From Thermoplasmata archaeon (GTDB taxonomy: Archaea > Thermoplasmatota > E2 > UBA9212), in the NCBI GenBank assembly GCA_013329495.1, contig DUKC01000069.1:1-13781 (forward strand): a stretch of DNA of 13,781 nt. The letters run 5' to 3'. Made by a program: the position numbers and the translations under genes. Below are positions 7,145 through 13,781 of the stretch, in pieces; position 1 is the first letter of the stretch; each line of letters begins with the position of its first letter. A model generated the notes under the pieces. That model searched no databases and was not told where the DNA came from. It saw only the letters and a list, made by a program, of their open reading frames with translations.

Positions 7145-7381
7145 ATGGTAAAAGCTATCGTAGAAATAAGCGAAAAAGGCAATCGAATACTAAATCTCAT
7201 CAAAGCCAAATTTGGTCTAAGAACTAAAAGTGATGCACTAAACAAAATATTAGAAGAATATGAATCTGAGCTGCTGGAACCGGGACTAAAACCCGAATTC
7301 ATTGAAGAGATAAAAAGAGTTCAAGAAAAAGACGAATTTGAGGAAGTAAAAGAGTTCAAGAAGCACTATGAAATTGAATAA
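7145..7381 (+). CDS. RelB-like antitoxin (DUF2683-like)
   Basis: 78 residues from the ATG at 7145; a GTG at 7130 is possible but lies inside the operator. The N-terminus (MVKAIVEISEKGNRILNLIK) and following FGLRTKSDALNKILEEYE resemble a ribbon-helix-helix DNA-binding unit with a strand then two helices. The C-terminal half is acidic and helical (PEFIEEIKRVQEKDEFEEVK), suited to wrapping a basic RelE-type toxin. Known members neutralise a ribosome-dependent mRNA nuclease and repress their own operon. The partner toxin frame follows after 44 bases but is interrupted, so this antitoxin may be an orphan that still represses or protects against related toxins. Confidence 0.75.
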   Translation: MVKAIVEISEKGNRILNLIKAKFGLRTKSDALNKILEEYESELLEPGLKPEFIEEIKRVQEKDEFEEVKEFKKHYEIE

Positions 7382-7425
7382 GCTTGATATAATAGCCAAT
7401 AAATTGTTTTTGTGGGAAGGTAAAC

Positions 7426-7695
7426 TTGTCGAACTACACTTTATTAATAGAAAAGGATGTGAGCGATGCTTTCAGAAAACTTGCAAGAAAGGACAAAGAG
7501 CAATAGAAAAGGATCCAAAGAAAGATAGAGCAAATATTAGAAAATCCGTACCAGTTTAAACCGCTTAGAAAGCCTCTACAAGAGTCAAGGAGAGTTCATA
7601 TCGGTTCTTTTGTTTTGGTTTACAAGGTAGAAGGCAACAGAATAAAAATAATGGGGCACAAGCATCATGATGCGGTTTATCAGAGCCGATTCTAA
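7426..7695 (+). pseudogene. RelE-type toxin interrupted by an in-frame TAG
   Basis: Read from TTG at 7426, the frame gives SNYTLLIEKDVSDAFRKLAR, then KDKEQ, a TAG at 7504-7506, then KRIQRKIEQILENPYQFKPL, RKPLQESRRVHIGSFVLVY and an HKHHD segment, ending in TAA at 7693-7695. This is a full RelE/ParE-superfamily toxin of 89 codons, with the conserved LRRVHIG-like arginines and the C-terminal aromatic/His region. In relatives the interrupted position is usually Tyr, which fits a single change from TAT or TAC. The start codon also appears degraded to TTG, though AAGGT lies just upstream. A lethal toxin is a gene that tolerates inactivation easily. Read-through, for example with pyrrolysine, is unlikely because TAG ends at least five other genes here. 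Confidence 0.7.
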
Positions 7696-7781
7696 AAGAC
7701 TAGAAAAAGAATTTTTTTATTCAAAACTAAAGAAAAAGTCCTGCCAAAAGTTTTAAGCTAGAAATTCCCCTAATAACCCAA

Positions 7782-7815
7782 AAATGTCCGAGAACACCCC
7801 GAAAGTCGGACATTT
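7782..7815. repeat. 10-bp perfect inverted repeat between convergent genes
   Basis: AAATGTCCGA at 7782-7791 pairs with TCGGACATTT at 7806-7815 around a 14-base loop. It lies between the toxin remnant and the phosphatase gene, which converge, so as RNA it would form a hairpin at the end of either transcript. A weaker outer pairing (CCCA near 7777-7780 with TGGG near 7829) surrounds it. It could be a termination or RNA-stability structure, or the relic of a small mobile element. Confidence 0.5.
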
Positions 7816-7873
7816 AGGTATAACATCTGGGTATTTCATTTTACGCTCCGTACAAGTATTCGGGGGTGATAAA

Positions 7874-10800
7874 CTAGGTTATCAGGTAGGGCAGCCTGAA
7901 ATCATCAACTACCTCCCCCCAGACATCTTTGGTGAGCACGTGAACCCCGTCATCGGCTAGCTCAACCAGAGTGTAGCTTGGCCTTGCAGCCGCAGATGCT
8001 ACGAATTCCCTGAGGTCGCAATCTCCCCCTTTCACGTAGGGCTCGATTGGAGCTCCCCAGCATCCCTGGACAATGTATGTAACTCCTTCCGAGCTATTGT
8101 CCACTAGCTTGTAGTGGGCCTCGTAGCCAACATCAGTGCATTTTTCATCTGCTGGAACCTCTTCAATCCCGGTGGTTCGCAGAGACCAGGAACGCATGTA
8201 GTTGTGAACGTGGCCGTTTACGACCAGGTCAACTCCATATTCCGGTTTCTCCACAATCAGAGCCCAGGACTTCAGGAACACATCGCTCGGGTAGCCGGTC
8301 CCTGTAAGGAAGCCCGAATAGTAAGGAACATGCCAGGTTACCACTTTCCATTTCGCATCGCTTTCTGCCAGGTCTTTCTCGAGCCAATCTGTTTGGGCCT
8401 TTGCTTCAGGCACTGCGTATTGCCACCAGGTACCCACGCATCCGCCAGTAGCAGAGAGCGCGGTTAGGTGGAGATTTGGAAAGTCGAGCGAGTAACACAG
8501 TTCATTCCCCGGATTGGCAAACACACCCCTAAACCACTCGTAGGAGCTATCAACATCCGGATAAGCTCCCATCTCATGGTTGCCTATTACCGCTACCAGA
8601 GGAATCATCCTGCCATCCGAGGTGACCAATCGGTCCTGGATAGATTCGAACCAGTTATTCCAGTGCTCCTGATCATTTCCTTCCAGCACCATGTCGCCGA
8701 TGAATACAACAAAGTCAGGATCTTCCCTAGCTACGCAGGAAGTAACCCGGTCTCGGGCACCGGGCCATTTGGGGCCACCCGGTGTCTTGGATTTTAATTC
8801 ATCGTGGTGAGGCCTCCTCGAATCCCCACCCACAACAAACCCCACTTGTTGATCGAGACCGATTGTGCGGAAGTTCCACTCACGAGAGTAACCCCCAGGG
8901 CCACCCACCCTGAAATAGTAAGTCTTGCCAGGTTCAAGTCCAGTTAGTTCGGTCTCGTGGTACCAACCATCGAAGCTACTAATCTGGTGAGGGCTGCCCC
9001 TACAGCTAAATGCGTAGTCTCCGGGGGCCTTTTTAGGAACAAGGTCATATAGAACCGAGCTAGCGGCTGGAAACTCAGTGAACCACATTGCTGTCATGCT
9101 ATGGTAAACATCGTTTGTAGACCAGCTGAGGTGAACTTGCTCCGGATTTGTTTTTTGTTTAAGCACGCATTCATCTATGATCTCACCTGAGTCGCTTATT
9201 GCTCTGAGTTTGACCGTGTCTCCATTTACGTGAATCATGCAATAGTTTTTGCTTGGATAAAAGTACTCTACAAATCCACTCCAAGGTGCATTCTCTTGGG
9301 CATAAAAAGGCGCACCCGCTCCACCAGAGATTATCTGCCATACTGGGTTGATAAAATTCTGATTTGGGGATCCATTTAGATGAACAGGGGTTTTGCTATT
9401 TATAAGAGTTCTATGGTAATTATGCGAGTCACCAAAGAATACTGCCACCACCTTGCCATTCTGGCTGATTGCCTCCCACAGCCTGTCTCTGCGCTGAACC
9501 AGATAAGACCGATCGAGGGATTTTCCTTCAAAGTCGTGATTTCTCCCTTTGCCTGGTGCTCCCCCTTCATACCACTGAGCATCTTTTAGGTGTCCCCCAT
9601 TTGGGAAAGCTGGCTCGTGGCCGAACATGAACACATGCTCGATCGAAGAATCTTTTTTTGCGTCATCCAACACCTTTTCGATCCACACGAGCTGGTTGTC
9701 CATCACATAGCCTTCAAGGTTTCCTCCGAAATCTTCGGGATAGGTGCACCACCAGTAATTCGTGTTGAAAGAAACAATCCTCGTGTTCCCCCAGTCGAAG
9801 TAGTAAACATTTTCGCTGTAGCTTGGAGCTTTTCGGGTCTCACGCTCTGGACAACTACCAGTTGGATTAACAAACTCCTCTGCAAACACAGCCTCAGCAC
9901 TCTTAGCTTTCTTGTCAAATCCAGCCACTCCCGGGGTTTCACAGATATCCACTTTTTTTGGCATACCTGGTTTGCTGTACAGGTCCATCAGAGCCTCGTG
10001 ATTTCCCATTCCTTCATAAATTGGAATGTAACATCCAATCTGTTCAGCAGCCTGCTTCCAAACCTTAAGCTGCATCCTGAAATCGACCTCATTGGTAGTG
10101 TACCCATTAACCAGATCTCCACCAAAAAGGATGAAGTCTGTGCCCTTGTTGTATGCGTCCCGCATGAAGCCACTGAGCTTATAGTAGTTGACCCCGCAGA
10201 AGGCTCTTTCCCCGCCTCCAACACCTTCTCGAGAGTCTGACATGTAAACGAACATAAAGTTCGAATTTTCTGGGGTGGGAGCGGTCTTGAAATGGTAGCT
10301 CTTGAAGTCTTTTATGCCCCCAGTAAATACTTCATATCCATACTCTTTGTCCGGAGAAAGACCTCTAACAGTTATCTCATGATGAATTGACTGTGGTTGG
10401 AATATCTTGCGGTCTGAATATTTCTTGCCATCAACTTCTACCCAGCCCTTTGTCGACACCTCCGTTTCCCACGATATTACCGCACTGTCCGCGGTCACCT
10501 GGTCCACAAAAGGCCCCTCAATGATGCAAGGAAGGAGTTTATAATTCCCATCAACACGGAATCGCCCGTTACAAAAGGCGATCTGGTCCTCCATGGTTGG
10601 GGCGGATACCTCGATTCTGTAGCAGATCGCCCCCCCTTTTTCTTTGAAGTTGCATAGGTCATACTTGTCCTTCTTAAAATCTTTTAATTCAAAACTAATG
10701 ATGTGAAAACCACTCTCTCCTCCAGACTTCTCCCTCGCGTATTTCCTGTATTGTGGCACTTTTATCTCCTGCTGTGGGACGTAAAGCCCGTAATATACTT

Positions 10801-11074
10801 TCGCGTTCGAGGTAGGGACGACCGTTTTGAATTCTATGGTTACTCTTCCTGTTGGCTCAACTATTATGTTCGGTTTACCGGTAAAAACGTAATCAGGAGT
10901 AAACTCTCTTTGCGGAAGATTGGGATACCTGAAAGGCTGACCTAGATTCCCTACGGAACAAGCAGTTTCCCCATCTTCGAGGCACTTTGCCGAAAACGGG
11001 CCGAGTACTCCAAAACATACTAAAATCATTAATATTGCCGTGAGACTCATTGGTCCTATTTTTTTATTCCTCAT
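7874..11074 (-). CDS. Secreted tandem purple-acid-phosphatase-like protein
   Basis: 1066 residues with an N-terminal signal peptide (about 1-29). It has two repeated units, each a fibronectin-like domain typical of purple acid phosphatases followed by a calcineurin-like metallophosphoesterase domain. Unit 1: fibronectin-like region about 185-265; metal motifs SDSR (279-282), GGDLV (318-322), GNHE (357-360), GHEP (485-488) and GDSHNYH (548-554). Unit 2: fibronectin-like about 640-738; GDSR (750-753), GDMV (793-796), GNHE (831-834), WHVP (914-917) and GHVHNYMR (954-961). Unit 2 keeps the canonical GHxH, whereas unit 1 has Asp in place of its first His. Such enzymes hydrolyse phosphate esters at a two-metal site. 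Proximity to pst suggests phosphate scavenging outside the cell. The ATG has GGAGAT 8 bases upstream; the gene ends in TAG. Substrate is unknown. Confidence 0.9.
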   Translation of the reverse strand: MRNKKIGPMSLTAILMILVCFGVLGPFSAKCLEDGETACSVGNLGQPFRYPNLPQREFTPDYVFTGKPNIIVEPTGRVTIEFKTVVPTSNAKVYYGLYVPQQEIKVPQYRKYAREKSGGESGFHIISFELKDFKKDKYDLCNFKEKGGAICYRIEVSAPTMEDQIAFCNGRFRVDGNYKLLPCIIEGPFVDQVTADSAVISWETEVSTKGWVEVDGKKYSDRKIFQPQSIHHEITVRGLSPDKEYGYEVFTGGIKDFKSYHFKTAPTPENSNFMFVYMSDSREGVGGGERAFCGVNYYKLSGFMRDAYNKGTDFILFGGDLVNGYTTNEVDFRMQLKVWKQAAEQIGCYIPIYEGMGNHEALMDLYSKPGMPKKVDICETPGVAGFDKKAKSAEAVFAEEFVNPTGSCPERETRKAPSYSENVYYFDWGNTRIVSFNTNYWWCTYPEDFGGNLEGYVMDNQLVWIEKVLDDAKKDSSIEHVFMFGHEPAFPNGGHLKDAQWYEGGAPGKGRNHDFEGKSLDRSYLVQRRDRLWEAISQNGKVVAVFFGDSHNYHRTLINSKTPVHLNGSPNQNFINPVWQIISGGAGAPFYAQENAPWSGFVEYFYPSKNYCMIHVNGDTVKLRAISDSGEIIDECVLKQKTNPEQVHLSWSTNDVYHSMTAMWFTEFPAASSVLYDLVPKKAPGDYAFSCRGSPHQISSFDGWYHETELTGLEPGKTYYFRVGGPGGYSREWNFRTIGLDQQVGFVVGGDSRRPHHDELKSKTPGGPKWPGARDRVTSCVAREDPDFVVFIGDMVLEGNDQEHWNNWFESIQDRLVTSDGRMIPLVAVIGNHEMGAYPDVDSSYEWFRGVFANPGNELCYSLDFPNLHLTALSATGGCVGTWWQYAVPEAKAQTDWLEKDLAESDAKWKVVTWHVPYYSGFLTGTGYPSDVFLKSWALIVEKPEYGVDLVVNGHVHNYMRSWSLRTTGIEEVPADEKCTDVGYEAHYKLVDNSSEGVTYIVQGCWGAPIEPYVKGGDCDLREFVASAAARPSYTLVELADDGVHVLTKDVWGEVVDDFRLPYLIT

Positions 11075-11134
11075 CTATTTTATCTCCTTTTTTAAATCTA
11101 CCATGTTCGACTCTTTTTTAAAAATATTAACTGC

Positions 11135-11142
11135 ATTTATAC
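11135..11142 (-). promoter_or_regulatory. TATA-like box of the phosphatase gene
   Basis: On the minus strand this reads GTATAAAT, preceded by purine-rich GGGGAAAAC, which resembles a BRE/TATA pair. It predicts a start near 11113-11117 and a leader of about 40 bases that includes the GGAGAT ribosome binding site. A second A+T-rich stretch at 11116-11130 is a weaker alternative. Confidence 0.45.
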
Positions 11143-11211
11143 GTTTTCCCCTCCTAACCTTTGTATCCTATGCAAAAAAGAGGCAAGGAGAAGGATTTAA
11201 GAACTAACAAA

Positions 11212-11220
11212 TTTTAAATT
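11212..11220 (+). promoter_or_regulatory. TATA-like box of comB
   Basis: TTTTAAATT lies about 50 bases upstream of the comB start codon, preceded by AACAAA. It would place the transcript start near 11240 with a leader of about 30 bases. This promoter and that of the phosphatase point away from each other inside a 194-base divergent region. Confidence 0.4.
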
Positions 11221-11268
11221 AGAGTAGCTTTCTTTAGAAGGCATAAGCAAGCAAATAGGTAGATAAAT

Positions 11269-12024
11269 TTGTTGATCAAAATCAGGTGGTTTGCCAAGGG
11301 TGCATCAGATGCGGGAAAGGCCAAGGATTTGGCTGTAGTGGTAGACACTCTAAGATGCAGCTCTGCAGTAACAACAGCTCTGGAACAGAAGGTTAATGCG
11401 ATATACCCCGTATCTTCAGTCGAGGTGGCTTTTGAGCTCAGAGAATCAGAAAAGTTTGCTAACAGTTATGGGGACCCCTTGTTGATGGGTGAGGTGGAGA
11501 GCGTGAAGGTGAAGGGATTCGATCTAGGAAACTCTCCCACCGAATTGCTTTTGCGAAGTGATTTGAAAGGCAGGAACGTGCTGCTTCGCACGAGTGCAGG
11601 TTCTCAAGTACTCAATTCACTGGGTGGAGCTAACGAGCCAAGCAAAATTAGAGCGATTGTTGGCTGTATTCTGAACGCTCGTTCTGTCGCAAGCTTTGCC
11701 AGCAGGCTCGCTCTCAAAGAGAGAAGGAACATTTCGATAATTTGCTGTGGGTACCAGGCAAGGGAGTTCGCTCTGGAAGACTTCCTCGGAGCAGGTGCAA
11801 TTGTTTCTCAAATTTCAGAGGGCAGTTTTGAGAGAAGCGATGAAGCAATAGCTTCCTGCCTGGCATTTGAAAGCTCAGTTGACTCGCTTTCAAAAGTTTT
11901 AAGCGAGACAAAATCTGGAAGAAGGCTCAAAGAGACGGGGCAATCGGAAGATATAGAATTCTGTTCCGAGCTCAATAAGTTTAATGGAGTGCCAATCTTT
12001 GATGGAAAGCTGATTAGCTCCTGA
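11269..12024 (+). CDS. comB: 2-phosphosulfolactate phosphatase ComB
   Basis: 251 residues, normal for the family. ComB removes phosphate from 2-phosphosulfolactate to give sulfolactate, the second step of the phosphoenolpyruvate route to coenzyme M in methanogens. Family motifs in order: VVVDTLRCSSAV (23-34), GE...KGFDLGNSPTE (74-92), LLRTSAGSQVL (105-115), GCILNARSVA (132-141) and CCGYQAREFALEDFLGAGAI (159-178). The start is TTG TTG at 11269/11272, with AGGT about 10 bases ahead; no upstream ATG exists in frame. comA, comC and comDE are not in the window, so it stands alone. Homologues also occur in some bacteria without coenzyme M, so the family call is firmer than the pathway. Confidence 0.88.
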   Translation: MLIKIRWFAKGASDAGKAKDLAVVVDTLRCSSAVTTALEQKVNAIYPVSSVEVAFELRESEKFANSYGDPLLMGEVESVKVKGFDLGNSPTELLLRSDLKGRNVLLRTSAGSQVLNSLGGANEPSKIRAIVGCILNARSVASFASRLALKERRNISIICCGYQAREFALEDFLGAGAIVSQISEGSFERSDEAIASCLAFESSVDSLSKVLSETKSGRRLKETGQSEDIEFCSELNKFNGVPIFDGKLISS

Positions 12025-12055
12025 AAATTTGGTTGCGTTTTCAATAGCAGTTTCA

Positions 12056-12063
12056 GGTATATA
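12056..12063 (+). promoter_or_regulatory. TATA-like box of the acetyltransferase remnant
   Basis: GTATATAA lies about 60 bases upstream of the ATG at 12119, inside the gap after comB. It suggests that the acetyltransferase was once transcribed on its own and not from comB. No ribosome binding site is evident before the ATG. Confidence 0.3.
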
Positions 12064-12118
12064 ATTAAAGCAAAAAGGCTGCAAAAACTTTTTACCTTAA
12101 AAATTCATAAGAAAAACC

Positions 12119-12656
12119 ATGTTTAGCTTTAGAGTCGATAATGATATAGAACTTCGATTGCTCGAAGAAAGGCATGCAGAAGAATTTTTTACTCTGATCG
12201 AAGAGAATCGGGAACATATACGAGAATGGATTCCCTAGGTAGTTGGTAGAAATAACTCTGTTGAAGATACAAAAAATTACATTAAAAAAGCTCTTCAACA
12301 GTTTGCCGATGGCAATGGTTTTGAAGCAGGTATTTGGTATAAAGGCAAAATAGCGGGTGGCACTAAATATGTAATATAATTGGTTAAATCAAATGGCAAA
12401 TATTCACTGTTTTCTTGGCGTTTCATTCCAAGATCAAGGCATAGCGACCAAAACCTGTCGAGCTTTGATAGAGTATACATTTAGTGATCTCAGGTTGAAT
12501 CGTGTTGAGATATGGACCGCTACAGAAAATAAAAAGGCGCGTGCAGTTCCCGAGAGGTTAGGCTTTACACAAGAAGGAATACTTCGACAGGCAGGAAAGC
12601 TTGATAATCGGTTTGTTGATTATGTGATTATGGCATGCTTGCAGATGAGTGGGTAA
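12119..12656 (+). pseudogene. RimJ/RimL-type GNAT acetyltransferase, disrupted
   Basis: Piecing frames together gives a full N-acetyltransferase of about 178 residues. The first part begins MFSFRVDNDIELRLLEERHA and reaches REHIREWIP, where TAG at 12236-12238 replaces a Trp codon expected in the family. It continues in frame through SVEDTKNYIKKALQQFADGN and FEAGIWYKGKIAG. A frameshift then occurs between about 12355 and 12380. The remainder, in another frame, reads NWLNQ, FLGVSFQDQGIATKTCRALI (acetyl-CoA-binding region), RVEIWTATENKKARAVPERL and GFTQEGILRQ, ending in TAA-free sequence until TAA at 12654-12656. Intact relatives acetylate protein N-termini or small amines. With one nonsense codon and one frameshift the gene should be non-functional unless these are sequencing errors. 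Confidence 0.8.
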
Positions 12657-12684
12657 AATCTGTAAACAAGTAAGATGAGATGTA

Positions 12685-12792
12685 TTATTTAACATTCAAT
12701 CCACTCCACCTGCTTAACTCCCTGTGCGCATAGACTTTAAAATTATTTAAATCACTTTTAACTATGTAGAGAAAGGAGACGCCATTTGCCAT
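12685..12792 (-). CDS. Possible 35-residue ORF downstream of the methyltransferase
   Basis: The frame has ATG at 12792 and TAA at 12685. Its product contains FLYIVKSDLNNFKVYAHREL and SRWSGLNVK, a plausible protein composition. It starts 7 bases after the methyltransferase stop on the same strand, with AGGAAA just before it, so it could be translated as a second gene of that unit. It may also be the tail of a decayed gene. No family is recognised. Confidence 0.25.
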   Translation of the reverse strand: MANGVSFLYIVKSDLNNFKVYAHRELSRWSGLNVK

Positions 12793-12799
12793 AATTTTC

Positions 12800-13781
12800 C
12801 TATTTCTTTCCTATTATTAATTTAGTACCGGGGGTAATATTTTTTGCTTCTATATCTTTGAATCCCGCGCTTTTGAGTATATAAACTAAATCTTTCTTTT
12901 TGGGAACAAAACCTTTTTTTGTAATAAGCAGAGGTATTGTTAGAGCAAAAACCGCAGCTGCAGGTGGATTCGTGTCATTATCCAGTATAAAATTATGTAT
13001 AGCAACTGAACCATTTGGATTTAACGATAAATAGATTTTACTCATTAAGTGTTGAATTTCTTCATAGTTAAGATAATGTAATATATCTGATGCCCAAACA
13101 AAATCATAATTTGAACCTATTTCATCTTTCAAAAAGTCTTTTTCTTCTAGCAGAATTTTATCTTTATATCTCTCTATATCTTTCCTGCCTAATTCAACAA
13201 TCTCCCCTGTGTCAATTATTTTTGATTTTAGATTGGGATATTTTTCAATAAATGCTATCGAAAAATGTCCTATTCCTCCTCCTAAGTCTAGCATATACTT
13301 TGCATTTTTTAGATCTACATATTGCAATATTTTTGGAGTTATCTCATCCCATGAAGACATTGTTTGTGCATAGGCCATGTACCCTTCTTTATCTTCTTTT
13401 ATTTCTTTAGCTTCTTTTTGTCCTTTCTTTACTACATTATAAAGATTAATGAGAGGATCTCTAAAATAAGAATTGAACTTAATTGTCCAAATATAATTTG
13501 TTTCTATTAATTCTTTTATTGCTTCTCCATTTTCATAGTACTCGCCAATTTTTTTAATTATATTCATTGCTATCAAGCCGTTTAAAAAAATTTTAAATGC
13601 AGCTTTTTCAACCTTAAGTTCTTTGTGCAACTCCTCAAAAGTTTTTTTCTCTTTTAATTTCTTAAATAATCCCAATTTGTCTGCCGCAAAAAGAACGTGA
13701 GCGACTTCTGCATAATCTATGGCATCTAATATATCTTTTCCTTTTAAAATTATTTTCCTATCGGCACTTTCTAAAAATCCA
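12800..13781 (-). CDS. SAM-dependent O-methyltransferase-like protein, start outside window
   Basis: A TTG at 13675 could be taken as a start, but the frame stays open to the window edge and reads ILKGKDILDAIDYAEVAHVL then FAADKLGLF, a normal N-terminal helical dimerisation domain. The gene is therefore partial, with 326 residues visible. The winged-helix-like region covers about 1-100 of the visible part. The class I SAM-binding fold follows, with motif I LDLGGGIGHF (164-173) and an acidic residue at the end of the next strand (IDTGEI). DFVWASDILHYLNYEEI (226-242) corresponds to the motif IV/active-site region. The layout matches the acetylserotonin-O-methyltransferase-like family (PF00891-type), which methylates small molecules; the substrate is unknown. 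The gene is markedly more A+T-rich and Lys-rich than pst or the phosphatase, consistent with recent acquisition. It ends in TAG. Confidence 0.82.
   Translation of the reverse strand, partial: GFLESADRKIILKGKDILDAIDYAEVAHVLFAADKLGLFKKLKEKKTFEELHKELKVEKAAFKIFLNGLIAMNIIKKIGEYYENGEAIKELIETNYIWTIKFNSYFRDPLINLYNVVKKGQKEAKEIKEDKEGYMAYAQTMSSWDEITPKILQYVDLKNAKYMLDLGGGIGHFSIAFIEKYPNLKSKIIDTGEIVELGRKDIERYKDKILLEEKDFLKDEIGSNYDFVWASDILHYLNYEEIQHLMSKIYLSLNPNGSVAIHNFILDNDTNPPAAAVFALTIPLLITKKGFVPKKKDLVYILKSAGFKDIEAKNITPGTKLIIGKK

Noticed and set aside
7368..7559. 63-codon plus-strand ORF overlapping the antitoxin end
   Set aside because: It has no family features, and the RelE-type sequence is read in the neighbouring frame from 7426. 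This frame is a by-product of the decayed locus.
7868..7883. Palindrome GATAA..CTAG..TTATC at the phosphatase stop codon
   Set aside because: It is 16 bp with one mismatch and overlaps the end of the coding sequence. It is too short and A+T-rich to call a site without other copies.
12673..12799. tRNA or other structured RNA in the gap before the methyltransferase
   Set aside because: I saw no acceptor/TPsiC-like pattern or strong stems there. The only structure is the possible 35-residue ORF.
1..13781. CRISPR array, insertion sequence or integrase
   Set aside because: No regularly spaced repeats, transposase motifs or terminal inverted repeats with target duplications were found in the window.

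Overview
The window looks like part of a chromosome from a euryarchaeon, probably a methanogen. The evidence is archaeal-style promoters (A+T-rich TATA-like boxes rather than -35/-10 pairs), GGAGG-type ribosome binding sites, a recognisable comB gene (coenzyme M biosynthesis), and a RelBE-type toxin-antitoxin pair of a kind common in methanogens. A Methanothrix (Methanosaeta)-like source is a guess that I cannot test here. TAG is an ordinary stop codon: it ends pstB, pstS, the large phosphatase, the methyltransferase and the large Cys-rich gene.

Layout. Positions 1-2439 hold two plus-strand genes for very Cys-rich, hydrophobic proteins of unknown function. The first is cut by the left edge and the second is complete. 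About 500 bases with no firm gene lie between them. An identical 22-base sequence lies downstream of both; the second copy also overlaps the 3' end of phoU. Positions 2469-6812 hold a complete minus-strand phosphate-uptake operon, pstS-pstC-pstA-pstB-phoU, whose genes lie 1 to 9 bases apart. PstA has an extra N-terminal membrane region of about 130 residues. Positions 6813-7129 carry the pst promoter, a possible gene remnant and the palindromic operator of a toxin-antitoxin locus. That locus (7145-7695) has an intact antitoxin, but the toxin reading frame is broken by an in-frame TAG.

Positions 7874-11074 encode a 1066-residue secreted protein with two tandem purple-acid-phosphatase-like modules on the minus strand. 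It is divergent from comB (11269-12024). Next come an acetyltransferase pseudogene with a nonsense codon and a frameshift (12119-12656), a possible 35-residue ORF, and an A+T-rich SAM-dependent methyltransferase gene on the minus strand that runs off the right edge.

How the genes fit together: the secreted double phosphatase could release inorganic phosphate from organic phosphoesters outside the cell. PstS would bind it, PstC/PstA/PstB would import it, and PhoU would limit the process. The two modules are separated by the toxin-antitoxin remnant, so co-regulation is inference. The Cys-rich pair is the least explained part of the window. The two decayed genes and the A+T-rich methyltransferase suggest accessory DNA inserted around older core genes.
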